64,000 bases of DNA from Candidatus Thiodiazotropha sp. (ex Epidulcina cf. delphinae) (lineage in GTDB: Bacteria; Pseudomonadota; Gammaproteobacteria; Chromatiales; Chromatiaceae), in NCBI GenBank assembly GCA_025656455.1, contig JAHXHS010000005.1, positions 103,898 through 167,897 on the forward strand, given 5' to 3'. The notes beneath the pieces are model-generated. The model ran no database searches, was not told the DNA's origin, and saw only the letters and a list, made by a program, of their open reading frames with translations. The translations under genes were made by a program, and so were the position numbers. Below, one piece after another: positions 1 through 8,132 of this stretch (its first letter is position 1; the number at the start of each line of letters is the position of its first letter).

Positions 1-2437
1 CGGCCAGGATCGCCCGAACCTCGCGGCGGTTGGCCATTGCCGCGACCAGGCGCCCGTTAGGGCCGCTAAAGCGTCCGGCGCAGGCCCCGCAATTGTAGGC
101 GGAGGCATGGGGATTGTTCTGGTTGCGCGAAGCATGCCCGACGATGGCCACGACCGGGGCGAAACCGGCAGTCAGACCGGTTCCCCTCAGCAGGGTTTCC
201 ACCCGGTCCGCCTGCTCTGGATCGGTGAATCCCAGGCGGGGTGATTCCGCTGTGGCCTCGCTGCTGTGATTGGGCGCGGTATAGTCGATCTGAGTCGCAA
301 GCGGTTTTTCGAACGCCTGCCTGAGGCTGCTGAGCAGTCTGCCGGCAGTTCGCGGGGCGAGGATTTTACCCGCCAGCACAACAAGTGTGACCGGTGCGGC
401 GGCCACTGCCAGCACGCCCGGCAGCACCAGTCCGCGACGAGTCGCCTGGAGAAAAAGTTCCCGGCCCCGCTGCAACAGATGGTGGCGTTTCCGGTGCAGG
501 CTTGCAACGGCTTCATCCTCAGGGCGTGGCACTTCGCGCACCTCATGAGCCGGAATCACCGGTGCGGGCACCACCGGCGCCAGCGGCGTCACACCCCTGT
601 CGTCGAGGCCGCGCCAGTTGTGCGGGACATTGAAGTGGGCGGCTGTGCCGAGTGTCTCCACTTCGGGAAAGATCTCCTCGAGGTGCCGGCGCAGGCCTTC
701 CTCTCTGTCGTCCATGCAGAACACCAGTTGCGCCGCTGGCTGGGTGTCACGGTTGGTCCAGGCGCCACGTCCCCGATTTTGCGCCAGCGCCGTCAGGATC
801 TCGTCCCGATAGTGTTTTTCATAGGCGCACAGCCAGAGATAGCCCATCCTGTCTTCGTTGAGCCGCTCGATGCACTCGAAGACGGCTTGGACCTGCTCGT
901 AGGAGAGGGTGCGCAACTCAGCGCCGCACCAACCGAGTTGCTGGGTGATCTGAAACAGCGGCCAAGCCCCCTGGCAAAGGGTCGGTCGGCCGGTCGTTTC
1001 GACCATCCCGCTGCTCAGCCGCCAGGTCCAGATCAGTTGCGCCAGGTGTTGCCAGCGCGAGGTGCCGGCATCTGTCGCATACCCCGAGTCAGGGGCATGG
1101 ACGGCACGCTGGGCGCGGCTGGCAAGATATTCGGGCAGGCGGCTGTTAAACAGGGCCTCGCGCACCGTGAATTCGTCCGGTTGATGGCGAAAATACCAGC
1201 GCAGCATGTCCAGGCTGGATTCGATACAGAAGTGGGTGGCGCACAGATTGTGCGCATGGATTCGCTCCAGCACCAGACGCACGGCCAGATAGTCGAGCAT
1301 ATCGACTCGCGCAGTGAGCGATTGGTAGTCTGGATGGTTGTGTCGCCACAGCACCATGCCTGACCAGCCCGGCAGTTCCAGGGCGAGGTGTTGCAGATAG
1401 CCCACCCAACGCTCCCGCGCCAGTCCCAACCGATGCAACTCACTGACAATGGTGTCGAGCGGGTCGTTATGCAGCAACTCCAGGTGCTGACGCCAACCCT
1501 CGATGCCATGCAGCTGCCAGTTCGGGTCATTGGCGGCATTCTCGCGCCAATAGGCGTAAAAACCCGCGTTGTCAAAGTCCGGCCGCCAGCTTGCGACACC
1601 CTGGTCGAGGAAGTTGGCGAGTTCCCTCACCAACCGCGGCCGGATCTGGTCCAGTAGGTCCTCTCCCGTCAGCCCGCGCAACAGATCCCTCAAGGTGTAG
1701 TCGTTGCCGACGCGTTCGAGCAGGCTTGACAGCCGCTCTTCCGCCGCCTGTTGCATGAGTTGGGTGGTGGTGTTGGGCGCATCTGTTCTGGTTTGCGCCT
1801 CGTCCAGCAGGTCGTGCAGCATGGTTTCCGCCTGCTCAGGGGCCAGGTCGAGCAGCTCTTCAGGGTGTGTCGGGTTGTGTTCAAGCTGCAATACCTCCAG
1901 GCAGGCATGCCAGAGATCATTGACCGCGGCGGCTTCCGATAGGTGCCCGCTGGCGCATGCCTTGTCGAGGAGTCGTGCGCGGGCCGTCTCAGGCAGATCG
2001 GAGCGAAGGGATTCCAGTACGTTGATCTCTTCGATCTGCCAGTTGAGCTGGCAACCTGAAACGGGCTGTAACGGCATGGTCAGCGCCGCCAGATAGATAT
2101 CCCGACGCCTGAGCGCGCCAGTCGCGGTTTCGGCTACTACAGCCTCTGCCTGCAGCGCTGCATCTTCGTCGACGCTGGCGGCCAGGTCCACGATGGTGAT
2201 GCGGCCGAGACGATGGAGCGCCTGGTACTTTTCCAACGGCAGGTAGCCCTTGGCTCCCGTCAGACGGCGGGCGGCGGCCAGGGCATCGGCAAAGGGGAGG
2301 TGCTGATAGCCATGCAGGGTGTTGTGATGGACGAAGTCCTTGATCGGCGCCTGACCGGGCAGGATATGTTCGAGGTGGCGAATCGCGTCTCTGATCTGTT
2401 GCCGGATATCTCCGCTGTCGGTGTGATGATCATTCAT
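1..2437 (-). CDS. dabA: DabA (DUF2309), inorganic-carbon uptake/CA-like subunit, 3' end cut by window
   Basis: DabA is the cytoplasmic, beta-carbonic-anhydrase-like subunit of the DAC complex, which couples cation flow through DabB to one-way hydration of CO2 to bicarbonate. I translated the minus strand from the ATG at 2437: the first ~60 residues contain KDFVHHNTLHGYQHLPF, typical of the DUF2309 N-terminus. The four expected zinc/active-site residues are all there: C574 and D576 in VFCMDDREE, H768 in VGHASRN and C783 in AYNCGAC; the 15-residue H-to-C spacing matches the characterised protein. The reading frame is open through all 812 codons in the window and continues off the left edge, so the C-terminus is not seen. 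The start overlaps the dabB stop by 8 bases (ATGAATGA), so the two are translationally coupled. Long plus-strand frames here are shadows. Confidence 0.93.
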   Translation of the reverse strand, partial: MNDHHTDSGDIRQQIRDAIRHLEHILPGQAPIKDFVHHNTLHGYQHLPFADALAAARRLTGAKGYLPLEKYQALHRLGRITIVDLAASVDEDAALQAEAVVAETATGALRRRDIYLAALTMPLQPVSGCQLNWQIEEINVLESLRSDLPETARARLLDKACASGHLSEAAAVNDLWHACLEVLQLEHNPTHPEELLDLAPEQAETMLHDLLDEAQTRTDAPNTTTQLMQQAAEERLSSLLERVGNDYTLRDLLRGLTGEDLLDQIRPRLVRELANFLDQGVASWRPDFDNAGFYAYWRENAANDPNWQLHGIEGWRQHLELLHNDPLDTIVSELHRLGLARERWVGYLQHLALELPGWSGMVLWRHNHPDYQSLTARVDMLDYLAVRLVLERIHAHNLCATHFCIESSLDMLRWYFRHQPDEFTVREALFNSRLPEYLASRAQRAVHAPDSGYATDAGTSRWQHLAQLIWTWRLSSGMVETTGRPTLCQGAWPLFQITQQLGWCGAELRTLSYEQVQAVFECIERLNEDRMGYLWLCAYEKHYRDEILTALAQNRGRGAWTNRDTQPAAQLVFCMDDREEGLRRHLEEIFPEVETLGTAAHFNVPHNWRGLDDRGVTPLAPVVPAPVIPAHEVREVPRPEDEAVASLHRKRHHLLQRGRELFLQATRRGLVLPGVLAVAAAPVTLVVLAGKILAPRTAGRLLSSLRQAFEKPLATQIDYTAPNHSSEATAESPRLGFTDPEQADRVETLLRGTGLTAGFAPVVAIVGHASRNQNNPHASAYNCGACAGRFSGPNGRLVAAMANRREVRAILA

Positions 2438-3890
2438 AGAACAGGGTCGAGAGCTGGGTTGCCGAGGCGTTCACCAGATTCAGCACCGGACTCGGCATAA
2501 AACCGAGGAGCAGGGTGCCGGCCGCCAATGTGCCGGCCGCGAGCAGTTCGACAGGCCGCAGATCCTGCACATCCTGCATACCCGGGCGAACCGGTCCGGT
2601 AAACAGTTGGCTGATGGTGCGGACCGCATAGGCGGCGCTGAGAATAACCCCGAGCGTCAGAAGCGCGGCCACCCAGCCCCAGCGGGCAAAGCCGCCGATC
2701 AGGGTATTGAGTTCCGCGACGAAGCCGGCTGTGCCCGGCAGGGAGACGGCAGCGATAAATGCCAGGGTGGTGAAAAAGGCGAATCTTGGCATGACCCGCA
2801 CCAGCGAACTGTAGTGCATGATATCGCGGGTGTGGGTCCGCTCATAGAGCAGTCCGATCAACAGGAACAGCGAGCCTGCCACCAGGCCGTGGGCAACCAT
2901 CTGCATCAAAGCCCCGTGCAACCCTGCCAGGTTGAGGGCGGCGATGCCGAGCAGGACAATGCCCATGTGGCTGACGGAGGAGTAGGCGATCATGGCTTTG
3001 AGATCGCTGTGTCGCCAAGCGAGCAGGCCGCCATAGATCAGGCTGACGAAAGCGAGGGTGGCGAGAAGGTCCTGCAGGACCATCACCGCGTCCGGCAACA
3101 TGCCGGCGGCGCGGATCAGGCCGTAAGAACCCATCTTGAGCAGGATGCCGGATAACAGGATAGAGATCGGACTCGGGGCCTCGACATGGGCCAGGGGTAA
3201 CCAGCCATGCAGCGGGAAGATCGGCATCTTCACGCCGAAGCCGATGAGAAAACCGAGAAAAATCAGTGTCTGGGTATGCTCCGGCAGGGTGCGCCCACTT
3301 TCCGCCATGGCGGCCATGGAGAAGGAGTGGCCAGGAACGGCGTCGAACAGGACCAGCAGGCTGATCAGCATGAACACCGAGCCACCCATGGTATAGAGCA
3401 CGAAGTTGAGGGCAGCCCCATGCCGGTTTTTGCCCCCCCATCGGTCGATGAGAAAGAACAGGGGTATCAGCGTCAGTTCCCAAAAAACATAGAAAAGGGA
3501 CCAGTCCTGGGCCATGAACACCCCCAGCATCGCGGATTCCAGCAGCAGAACCAGGATATAGTAACCCTTGACGCGTTTATCGACACTGGCGGAAGCCAGC
3601 AGGGCGACAAAGCTCAGCAGGGTGGCGAGCAGGATCATGGGGTAGGAGAAGCCGTCCAGGCCCAGGCTGAAAGAGGTGCCGAGCCGGGTATTCCATTCGG
3701 TTCGTTGCAGGAACTGCAGGCCGGCTTGGGTGTGATCGAATTGGTTCAGGTAGGCCCATGCCAATACCAGCGTGGCGCCCGATGCGAGCAGGGCGGTCGT
3801 GCGTATTGCCCGTCCAGCGTCACGGGGCAGAAAGGCAATGGCCAAAGCGCCTGCTAAAGGCGCTAGGAGCAGGTAACTCAAACTAGGCAT
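2430..3890 (-). CDS. dabB: DabB-type proton-channel subunit (NuoM/ND4-like antiporter family)
   Basis: This 486-residue membrane protein belongs to the proton-conducting Mrp/Nuo antiporter family (PF00361) and is the ion-translocating partner of DabA. It shows about 14 hydrophobic segments, the conserved glutamate in FYVFWELTLIPLFFL (around residue 138) and the lysine in GFGVKMPIFPLHGWLP (around 222), both needed for proton transfer in this family. Sequence style is closer to complex I NuoM/ND4 than to the NuoL-like DabB of Halothiobacillus. No other nuo genes are nearby, and the stop overlaps the dabA start, so a DAC role is far likelier than a stray complex I subunit. It lies 48 bases downstream of the SulP gene, so all three are probably one transcript. 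The ribosome site is weak. Confidence 0.88.
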   Translation of the reverse strand: MPSLSYLLLAPLAGALAIAFLPRDAGRAIRTTALLASGATLVLAWAYLNQFDHTQAGLQFLQRTEWNTRLGTSFSLGLDGFSYPMILLATLLSFVALLASASVDKRVKGYYILVLLLESAMLGVFMAQDWSLFYVFWELTLIPLFFLIDRWGGKNRHGAALNFVLYTMGGSVFMLISLLVLFDAVPGHSFSMAAMAESGRTLPEHTQTLIFLGFLIGFGVKMPIFPLHGWLPLAHVEAPSPISILLSGILLKMGSYGLIRAAGMLPDAVMVLQDLLATLAFVSLIYGGLLAWRHSDLKAMIAYSSVSHMGIVLLGIAALNLAGLHGALMQMVAHGLVAGSLFLLIGLLYERTHTRDIMHYSSLVRVMPRFAFFTTLAFIAAVSLPGTAGFVAELNTLIGGFARWGWVAALLTLGVILSAAYAVRTISQLFTGPVRPGMQDVQDLRPVELLAAGTLAAGTLLLGFMPSPVLNLVNASATQLSTLFYE

Positions 3891-3938
3891 GAAATCGTAT
3901 TACTAGGCTCGAGACATTGTGCTGTACCGGCATCAGCT

Positions 3939-5705
3939 TCACTCCTTGCCGACGCCGATAGGGGATCGCAGTGGACAGTTCTCCCTGTCATAGGAGTCGC
4001 CCAACTGGTTCCAGACAAAATTCAGCGCCAATCCGATACGGGAGTAGAAGGTGGAATCGCCCATTTTATCCTTCAGGCCTGTCCTGCGTATGGTATCCAT
4101 GAACTGCTTTTTCATGCGCGCGATGATAAGCGTGATGCCCTGCGCCTGGAGCCGCTCCCATAAATGGTGCAACACCTCTTCTCCGGTGGCGTCGATCTGA
4201 TTGATGCCCTCGCCGTCGAGAATGATGTATTTCAGTTCCGGATTGGCCGCCACCACGCCGAGGATCTTGGTCTCGAAATAACCCGCGCTGGCGAAATAGA
4301 GCGAACCGTCGAAACGCACCACCGAGATAATGGGGCTGGTGGCCAGGTGGCGCACCCGGATGTCGCGCATGGTGCCGTCCTTATAGCGTGACAGTTGGGC
4401 GAAACGCGGGCGCATGGTGCGCCATAGGAAGAGTCCCAGGGAGAGTAGTACGCCGATAATGATGCCTTTGTCGAGATGAGGTGCGAACGCCAGGGTCAGA
4501 ATGAAGGTGATTACCGCCACGACGGCGTCGTGGGGTTGCGCCTTCCAGGCATGGATGATGGGTTCGACCTTGATCAGATTGATCACCGCCATGATGATTA
4601 CCGCGGCCAGGGTGGCTTGTGGCAGGTGGTACAAGAGCGGTGTCAGGAAAATCAATGTGATCGCCACCACCAGGCCGGTGACCACCGACGAGAAGCCGGT
4701 GAGCGCTCCTGCATTGATATTGACCGCCGAGCGGGAGAAGGAGCCGGATACCGGATAGCCGGAGAACATGCTCGCCACGACATTGGAGAGTCCCTGACCG
4801 ATCAGCTCCTGATTGGCGTTCAGCCGCTGGCGGGTGCGGGCGGCCATCGCCTTGGCGATGGAGATTGCCTCCATGAAACCGATCAGTGAAATGGTGATCG
4901 CGGCGGGGATCAACTGCCACATGGTTTTCAGGTCGAAGGCCGGGATCGACAGGGCAGGCAACCCCTTCGGGATGTCACCGACCACCTTGCCGCCAGCCTC
5001 GCCGAAGCCGGCCAGCCAGGCAATCAAGGTGGTGACGACGACCGCGATCAGAACGCCGGGAAGCTGCGGCGCATAGCGGCGTACGCCCCACATGATGGCA
5101 AATGCCAGGGCTGCCATGCCGAGAGTGGCCCCGTGGGTACCGCCGACGGCGGCCAGAATGGTGTTCCAAACCGTCTCATAGTGGTGCGCCTCCCTGGCTA
5201 CGGAAACGCCGAACACCTTGCCCAACTGTGAAGTGGCAATGATCAAGGCGCCCGCGTTGGTAAAGCCCACCACCACCGGATGGGAGAGAAAGTCCACCAG
5301 CACGCCGAGTTTGAACAGGCCGAGGAACATTTGGAAGACGCCGACCATGAACGCCAGGAGGAGGGCATAGGCCAGGTAGGTGTCGGGTGAGGTGGCAAGC
5401 GGCTCCAACGCCGCCGCCGTCATCAGCGACACCACCGCCACAGGGCCTGTCGCCAACTGCCGCGAGGAGCCGAAAAAGGCGGCGATCATCGGTGGCAGGA
5501 AGGAGGCGTACAGGCCGTAATAAACCGGTAGCCCGGCGAGTTGGGCATAGGCCATGGATTGGGGCACCAGCACCAGGGCAACAGTGATGCCGGCGATGAT
5601 ATCCGCCCGCACCGTGTCTTTGTTTTTTAGCTCTCCGAGCCAATCCAGGAACGGGATGAAGGCCTGTTTCCAGCCGGACATCAGACTCAGTACATGCTCC
5701 CACAT
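3939..5705 (-). CDS. SulP-family anion transporter with STAS domain
   Basis: SulP proteins carry sulfate, bicarbonate or other anions across the inner membrane. The 588-residue product has the family signature near the N-terminus (VLVPQSMAYAQLAGLPVYYG, about residues 47-66), some 11-14 membrane spans to about residue 430, and a C-terminal STAS domain (about 435-555) with the NQIDATGEEVL core. I place the start at the ATG at 5705, preceded by GGTGG eight bases upstream; a GTG four codons earlier lacks a ribosome site. Being first in a run with dabB and dabA, a bicarbonate substrate (BicA/SbtA-like role) is a reasonable inference, but sulfate cannot be excluded from sequence alone. A candidate sigma-54 promoter lies about 190 bases upstream. 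Confidence 0.88.
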   Translation of the reverse strand: MWEHVLSLMSGWKQAFIPFLDWLGELKNKDTVRADIIAGITVALVLVPQSMAYAQLAGLPVYYGLYASFLPPMIAAFFGSSRQLATGPVAVVSLMTAAALEPLATSPDTYLAYALLLAFMVGVFQMFLGLFKLGVLVDFLSHPVVVGFTNAGALIIATSQLGKVFGVSVAREAHHYETVWNTILAAVGGTHGATLGMAALAFAIMWGVRRYAPQLPGVLIAVVVTTLIAWLAGFGEAGGKVVGDIPKGLPALSIPAFDLKTMWQLIPAAITISLIGFMEAISIAKAMAARTRQRLNANQELIGQGLSNVVASMFSGYPVSGSFSRSAVNINAGALTGFSSVVTGLVVAITLIFLTPLLYHLPQATLAAVIIMAVINLIKVEPIIHAWKAQPHDAVVAVITFILTLAFAPHLDKGIIIGVLLSLGLFLWRTMRPRFAQLSRYKDGTMRDIRVRHLATSPIISVVRFDGSLYFASAGYFETKILGVVAANPELKYIILDGEGINQIDATGEEVLHHLWERLQAQGITLIIARMKKQFMDTIRRTGLKDKMGDSTFYSRIGLALNFVWNQLGDSYDRENCPLRSPIGVGKE

Positions 5706-5916
5706 AATCTTGCCCACCTGCGGAGTTAGGTGCTTACCGGTTGCTCAGTACGACTATTGGCGTGGCGAATTCGACAGGCAGCAGCGCCGTTGCGGGGTAT
5801 CGCTGGCACAACCCACAGGTTGGTTTCACGGACGTATGGTCGAACTTCGTTAGTAAGCGGTTGATATAAACTACAGGTCTTAAGCCACTGCCCGTCGATG
5901 AACTACATTAATCGTT

Positions 5917-5933
5917 GTGCCGGTAATCTGCCA
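5917..5933 (-). promoter_or_regulatory. Candidate sigma-54 promoter ahead of SulP-dabBA
   Basis: Read on the minus strand this is TGGCAGATTACCGGCAC: GG, ten bases, GC, with TGGCA at -24 and GGCA at -12, close to the sigma-54 consensus TGGCAC-N5-TTGCA but with GG in place of TT in the -12 element. Transcription would start near 5907, leaving a leader of about 200 bases before the SulP ATG. The gene immediately upstream encodes a sigma-54 activator, which is what makes this match worth listing. The rest of the 372-base gap (5706-6077) shows no other gene. Confidence 0.45.
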
Positions 5934-6077
5934 TCCTGGACTTCGTTCCGGGGCGGTCGCTGGCCAAGCCTATATTAAAGACAGCTAATATTAAAGGATA
6001 TTCATGAAAAAGGGAAGTGGCATGCGGGGTTCAAGCGACGTTTAATCCGGCTGAATTTAAAGAGCCGCACCTGGCCG

Positions 6078-7580
6078 CTAACAGCGATATGAAGGCGATC
6101 CCGTCTGTGTAGCGCTATTTTCTACATATTTCTTAACCGTCCGCCGGTCCAGCGCCGTTTGCTTAGCCACAGCTTCGTATGTCCCAGACTTTTTGTAAAG
6201 CATTCGACAATATCCGCTCAGCAGCTCTTGTGCAGAAAGCGCCCCTTGGGATGCCTGTTGCAGATAACCGGTTGAGTCTGTCGGAACCGCTCCCTGATAA
6301 TGGCCGGTGAGGATGATTCTTCGAATCGCCTGCTCGAGTTCACGGACATTCCCCGGCCAGGGGTAGTCTTGTGGGAGTTCCGTGGAGAGGGTTTCAAGAA
6401 TCCTGGCTTCGAAATCGCTGGTGGATTGCCCGGTCATGCGTGTCACCAGCAGCCTGACCAGTTGTTCCAATTCACCGGGTTTTTCCCGGATGCGGCATCT
6501 CAGCGGCGGTACCTCGATAATGTCTGACGACAGGCGGTAGAAGAAGTCGTCACGAAACCGTTTCTGTCTCCGCAGCGATTGTAAATCCTGGTTGGTGGCT
6601 GCGATCACTCGGCCTTCGAAGCGCTCTACGCTATGACTGCCTACCGGTGTGAAACTGCGTTCCTGGAGTACGTTCAGGAGTTTGATCTGCACCGGCGGCG
6701 TGAGTTCTCCGATTTCGTCAAGGAAAAGCGAGCCATGGGGGCTGCAACGTTCGAACAATCCCTTGTGGTTGTCGACGGCCCCGGTGAAAGCGCCCTTGCG
6801 GTGACCGAACAACTCCGATTCGATCAGCGTTTCGGGAAACTGGGAGAGGTTGGTGGCGATGAAGGTTTCATGGAAACTGTATTCAAAACGATGGGTTTGC
6901 GGATCGAAAGGGATCAGCCCGGAGCGGCCGATCGCGGCGGCGGCGGAGCCCTTGCCCGAGCCCGTCTCACCCAGCAGCAAGGTGGAAAAATCCTCCATCC
7001 TATTCCAGAAAAGATTGCCGTAGGCTCGAATATCGGCGGTAAATACGTTATTCCATAGCGCCCGCCGGAGTGCCTCCATCGAGGGACAATCCCCGACTAG
7101 GGCGTTTTCAATGAAATAGTAGGCGCGGCGTAGTTGGTAAAAAAGCGCGATGTAGCGCAGTGCCTCGTCCCGGGAAAATCCTCTCTTGTGCAGACTGCCG
7201 AGTAGTGTTTTGGCAAATCCCACACTGACCGGTTTGTCGCCGGCCAGGTTTTGTTTTTGAATCAGCTTGTCGAAGTCATCGAGGTGTCGGTGGTAGGTCT
7301 GAAAGAGAAAGGCATATTCCAATATCTGCCTATCCTGTATCCGGATTGAATCCAGGCGAACGATACCGTCGGATTCCAACACGCTAAGGCGTTGATCAAC
7401 GATAGGTATCAATGCGTCATGACGGTTGACATCCTGGGTAGGGGGTTTGGCATCAAGATAGTCAGCCAGCAGGGAGTCGATCTCTCCTTTTTCACTACTG
7501 AAAGGATTGGAGAAGATAGTATCCGCGAGGAGTGAAAAGAACTTGCGTTCCGCCTCGGTCAATGTTCTCGTGCGCGCCAT
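6078..7580 (-). CDS. Sigma-54-dependent transcriptional activator, novel N-terminal domain
   Basis: A 500-residue enhancer-binding protein. It has a Walker A motif GETGSGKG (204-211), the sigma-54 contact loop GAFTGA (263-268), Walker B in SLFLDEIGEL (about 286-295), an arginine-finger region around FRDDFFYRL, and a C-terminal Fis-type helix-turn-helix (about 455-487, YEAVAKQTALDRRTVKKYV). The first ~195 residues are mostly helical and carry no receiver, GAF, PAS or CARF domain that I recognise, so the signal it senses is unknown. ATG at 7580 is preceded by GGAGG. It is transcribed in the same direction as the carbon-uptake operon downstream, with a candidate sigma-54 site between them; I infer it drives that operon. 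It is not RtcR, whose N-terminal sensor differs. Confidence 0.87.
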   Translation of the reverse strand: MARTRTLTEAERKFFSLLADTIFSNPFSSEKGEIDSLLADYLDAKPPTQDVNRHDALIPIVDQRLSVLESDGIVRLDSIRIQDRQILEYAFLFQTYHRHLDDFDKLIQKQNLAGDKPVSVGFAKTLLGSLHKRGFSRDEALRYIALFYQLRRAYYFIENALVGDCPSMEALRRALWNNVFTADIRAYGNLFWNRMEDFSTLLLGETGSGKGSAAAAIGRSGLIPFDPQTHRFEYSFHETFIATNLSQFPETLIESELFGHRKGAFTGAVDNHKGLFERCSPHGSLFLDEIGELTPPVQIKLLNVLQERSFTPVGSHSVERFEGRVIAATNQDLQSLRRQKRFRDDFFYRLSSDIIEVPPLRCRIREKPGELEQLVRLLVTRMTGQSTSDFEARILETLSTELPQDYPWPGNVRELEQAIRRIILTGHYQGAVPTDSTGYLQQASQGALSAQELLSGYCRMLYKKSGTYEAVAKQTALDRRTVKKYVENSATQTGSPSYRC

Positions 7581-8081
7581 CTGACTTATTCCTCCACTGC
7601 TTTTCCTGAATTCTGTTTAGTATTAATCCGGTAACCAAACAGATTCACCTCTTGTTCTCTCTCTGGGCTGACTATTATCCACACTGGAGATAGTCATTTG
7701 TATGAACCGCAGGTACCACCACTATAATCCCGTCATTCTGGCGGATGCTGGAATCCAGAACCACCCCTATTCAAATTATCCGTTTGGATATCGTATTTAC
7801 CTCGAACCCGCAGGTTCAGGTAGAAGCCACCTATGTGTAGCGGGATTATTTCGCTGGGAGCTTATGAACTTGGTAAAAAAGGCTCTTTAGCAAAATTTGT
7901 GAGTATTTCAAGACGATAATTGACTCTCGCAAAGCCGCCAAGCACGCAAAGAATCATTGAATTTATTCAACAACGTCTCACGGTTGGTTTGTTACCTTCC
8001 TGGCCACAAAACTCACTTCAGATCATATATTTGGTCGTTCACTTGCGCCGAGCCATACCCACGGATTTCCCTGAGGAGGCT
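7581..8081. other. Intergenic region with dispersed repeats
   Basis: No convincing gene. It holds a widespread intergenic motif (CCCGTCATTCTGGCGGATG followed by GGAATCCAG, about 7731-7758) and a 71-base block at 7881-7951 that is repeated in the opposite orientation at 42006-42076. The small frames here run through these repeats and show no ribosome site or recognisable protein. Confidence 0.6.
7881..7951 (+). repeat. 71-bp dispersed repeat, copy 1
   Basis: This block ends in a CTCTCGCAAAGCCGCCAAGC core and is nearly identical (about five differences in 71 bases) to the reverse complement of 42006-42076. The core is related to CTCTCGCCAAG palindromes at 15644-15711 and 21561-21610. No coding content; likely a dispersed intergenic element. 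Confidence 0.75.
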
Positions 8082-8112
8082 AAAAAAAGGACGCCTGACA
8101 GGCGTCCTTTTC
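8082..8112 (-). terminator. Rho-independent terminator of the pspA-like operon
   Basis: On the minus strand the hairpin GGACGCCTG-TCAGGCGTCC is followed by seven T. It sits about 20 bases after the stop of the membrane-protein gene at 8133 and would end that operon. The A-rich start on the other face also makes it potentially bidirectional. Confidence 0.85.
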
Positions 8113-8132
8113 GGGATGGTTTTGCAAACTTA

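Noticed and set aside
266..1363. Long plus-strand open frame of 365 codons
   Set aside because: It is the antisense shadow of dabA, whose minus-strand frame shows the conserved C, D, H and C motif residues across the same region.
2430..3890. Complex I nuoM fragment
   Set aside because: No other nuo genes adjoin and the gene overlaps dabA by 8 bases, so the DAC role is better supported.
6078..7580. RtcR, the regulator of RNA repair operons
   Set aside because: Its N-terminal domain lacks the CARF-type sequence of RtcR and it lies 54 kb from the slipin locus, next to carbon-uptake genes.
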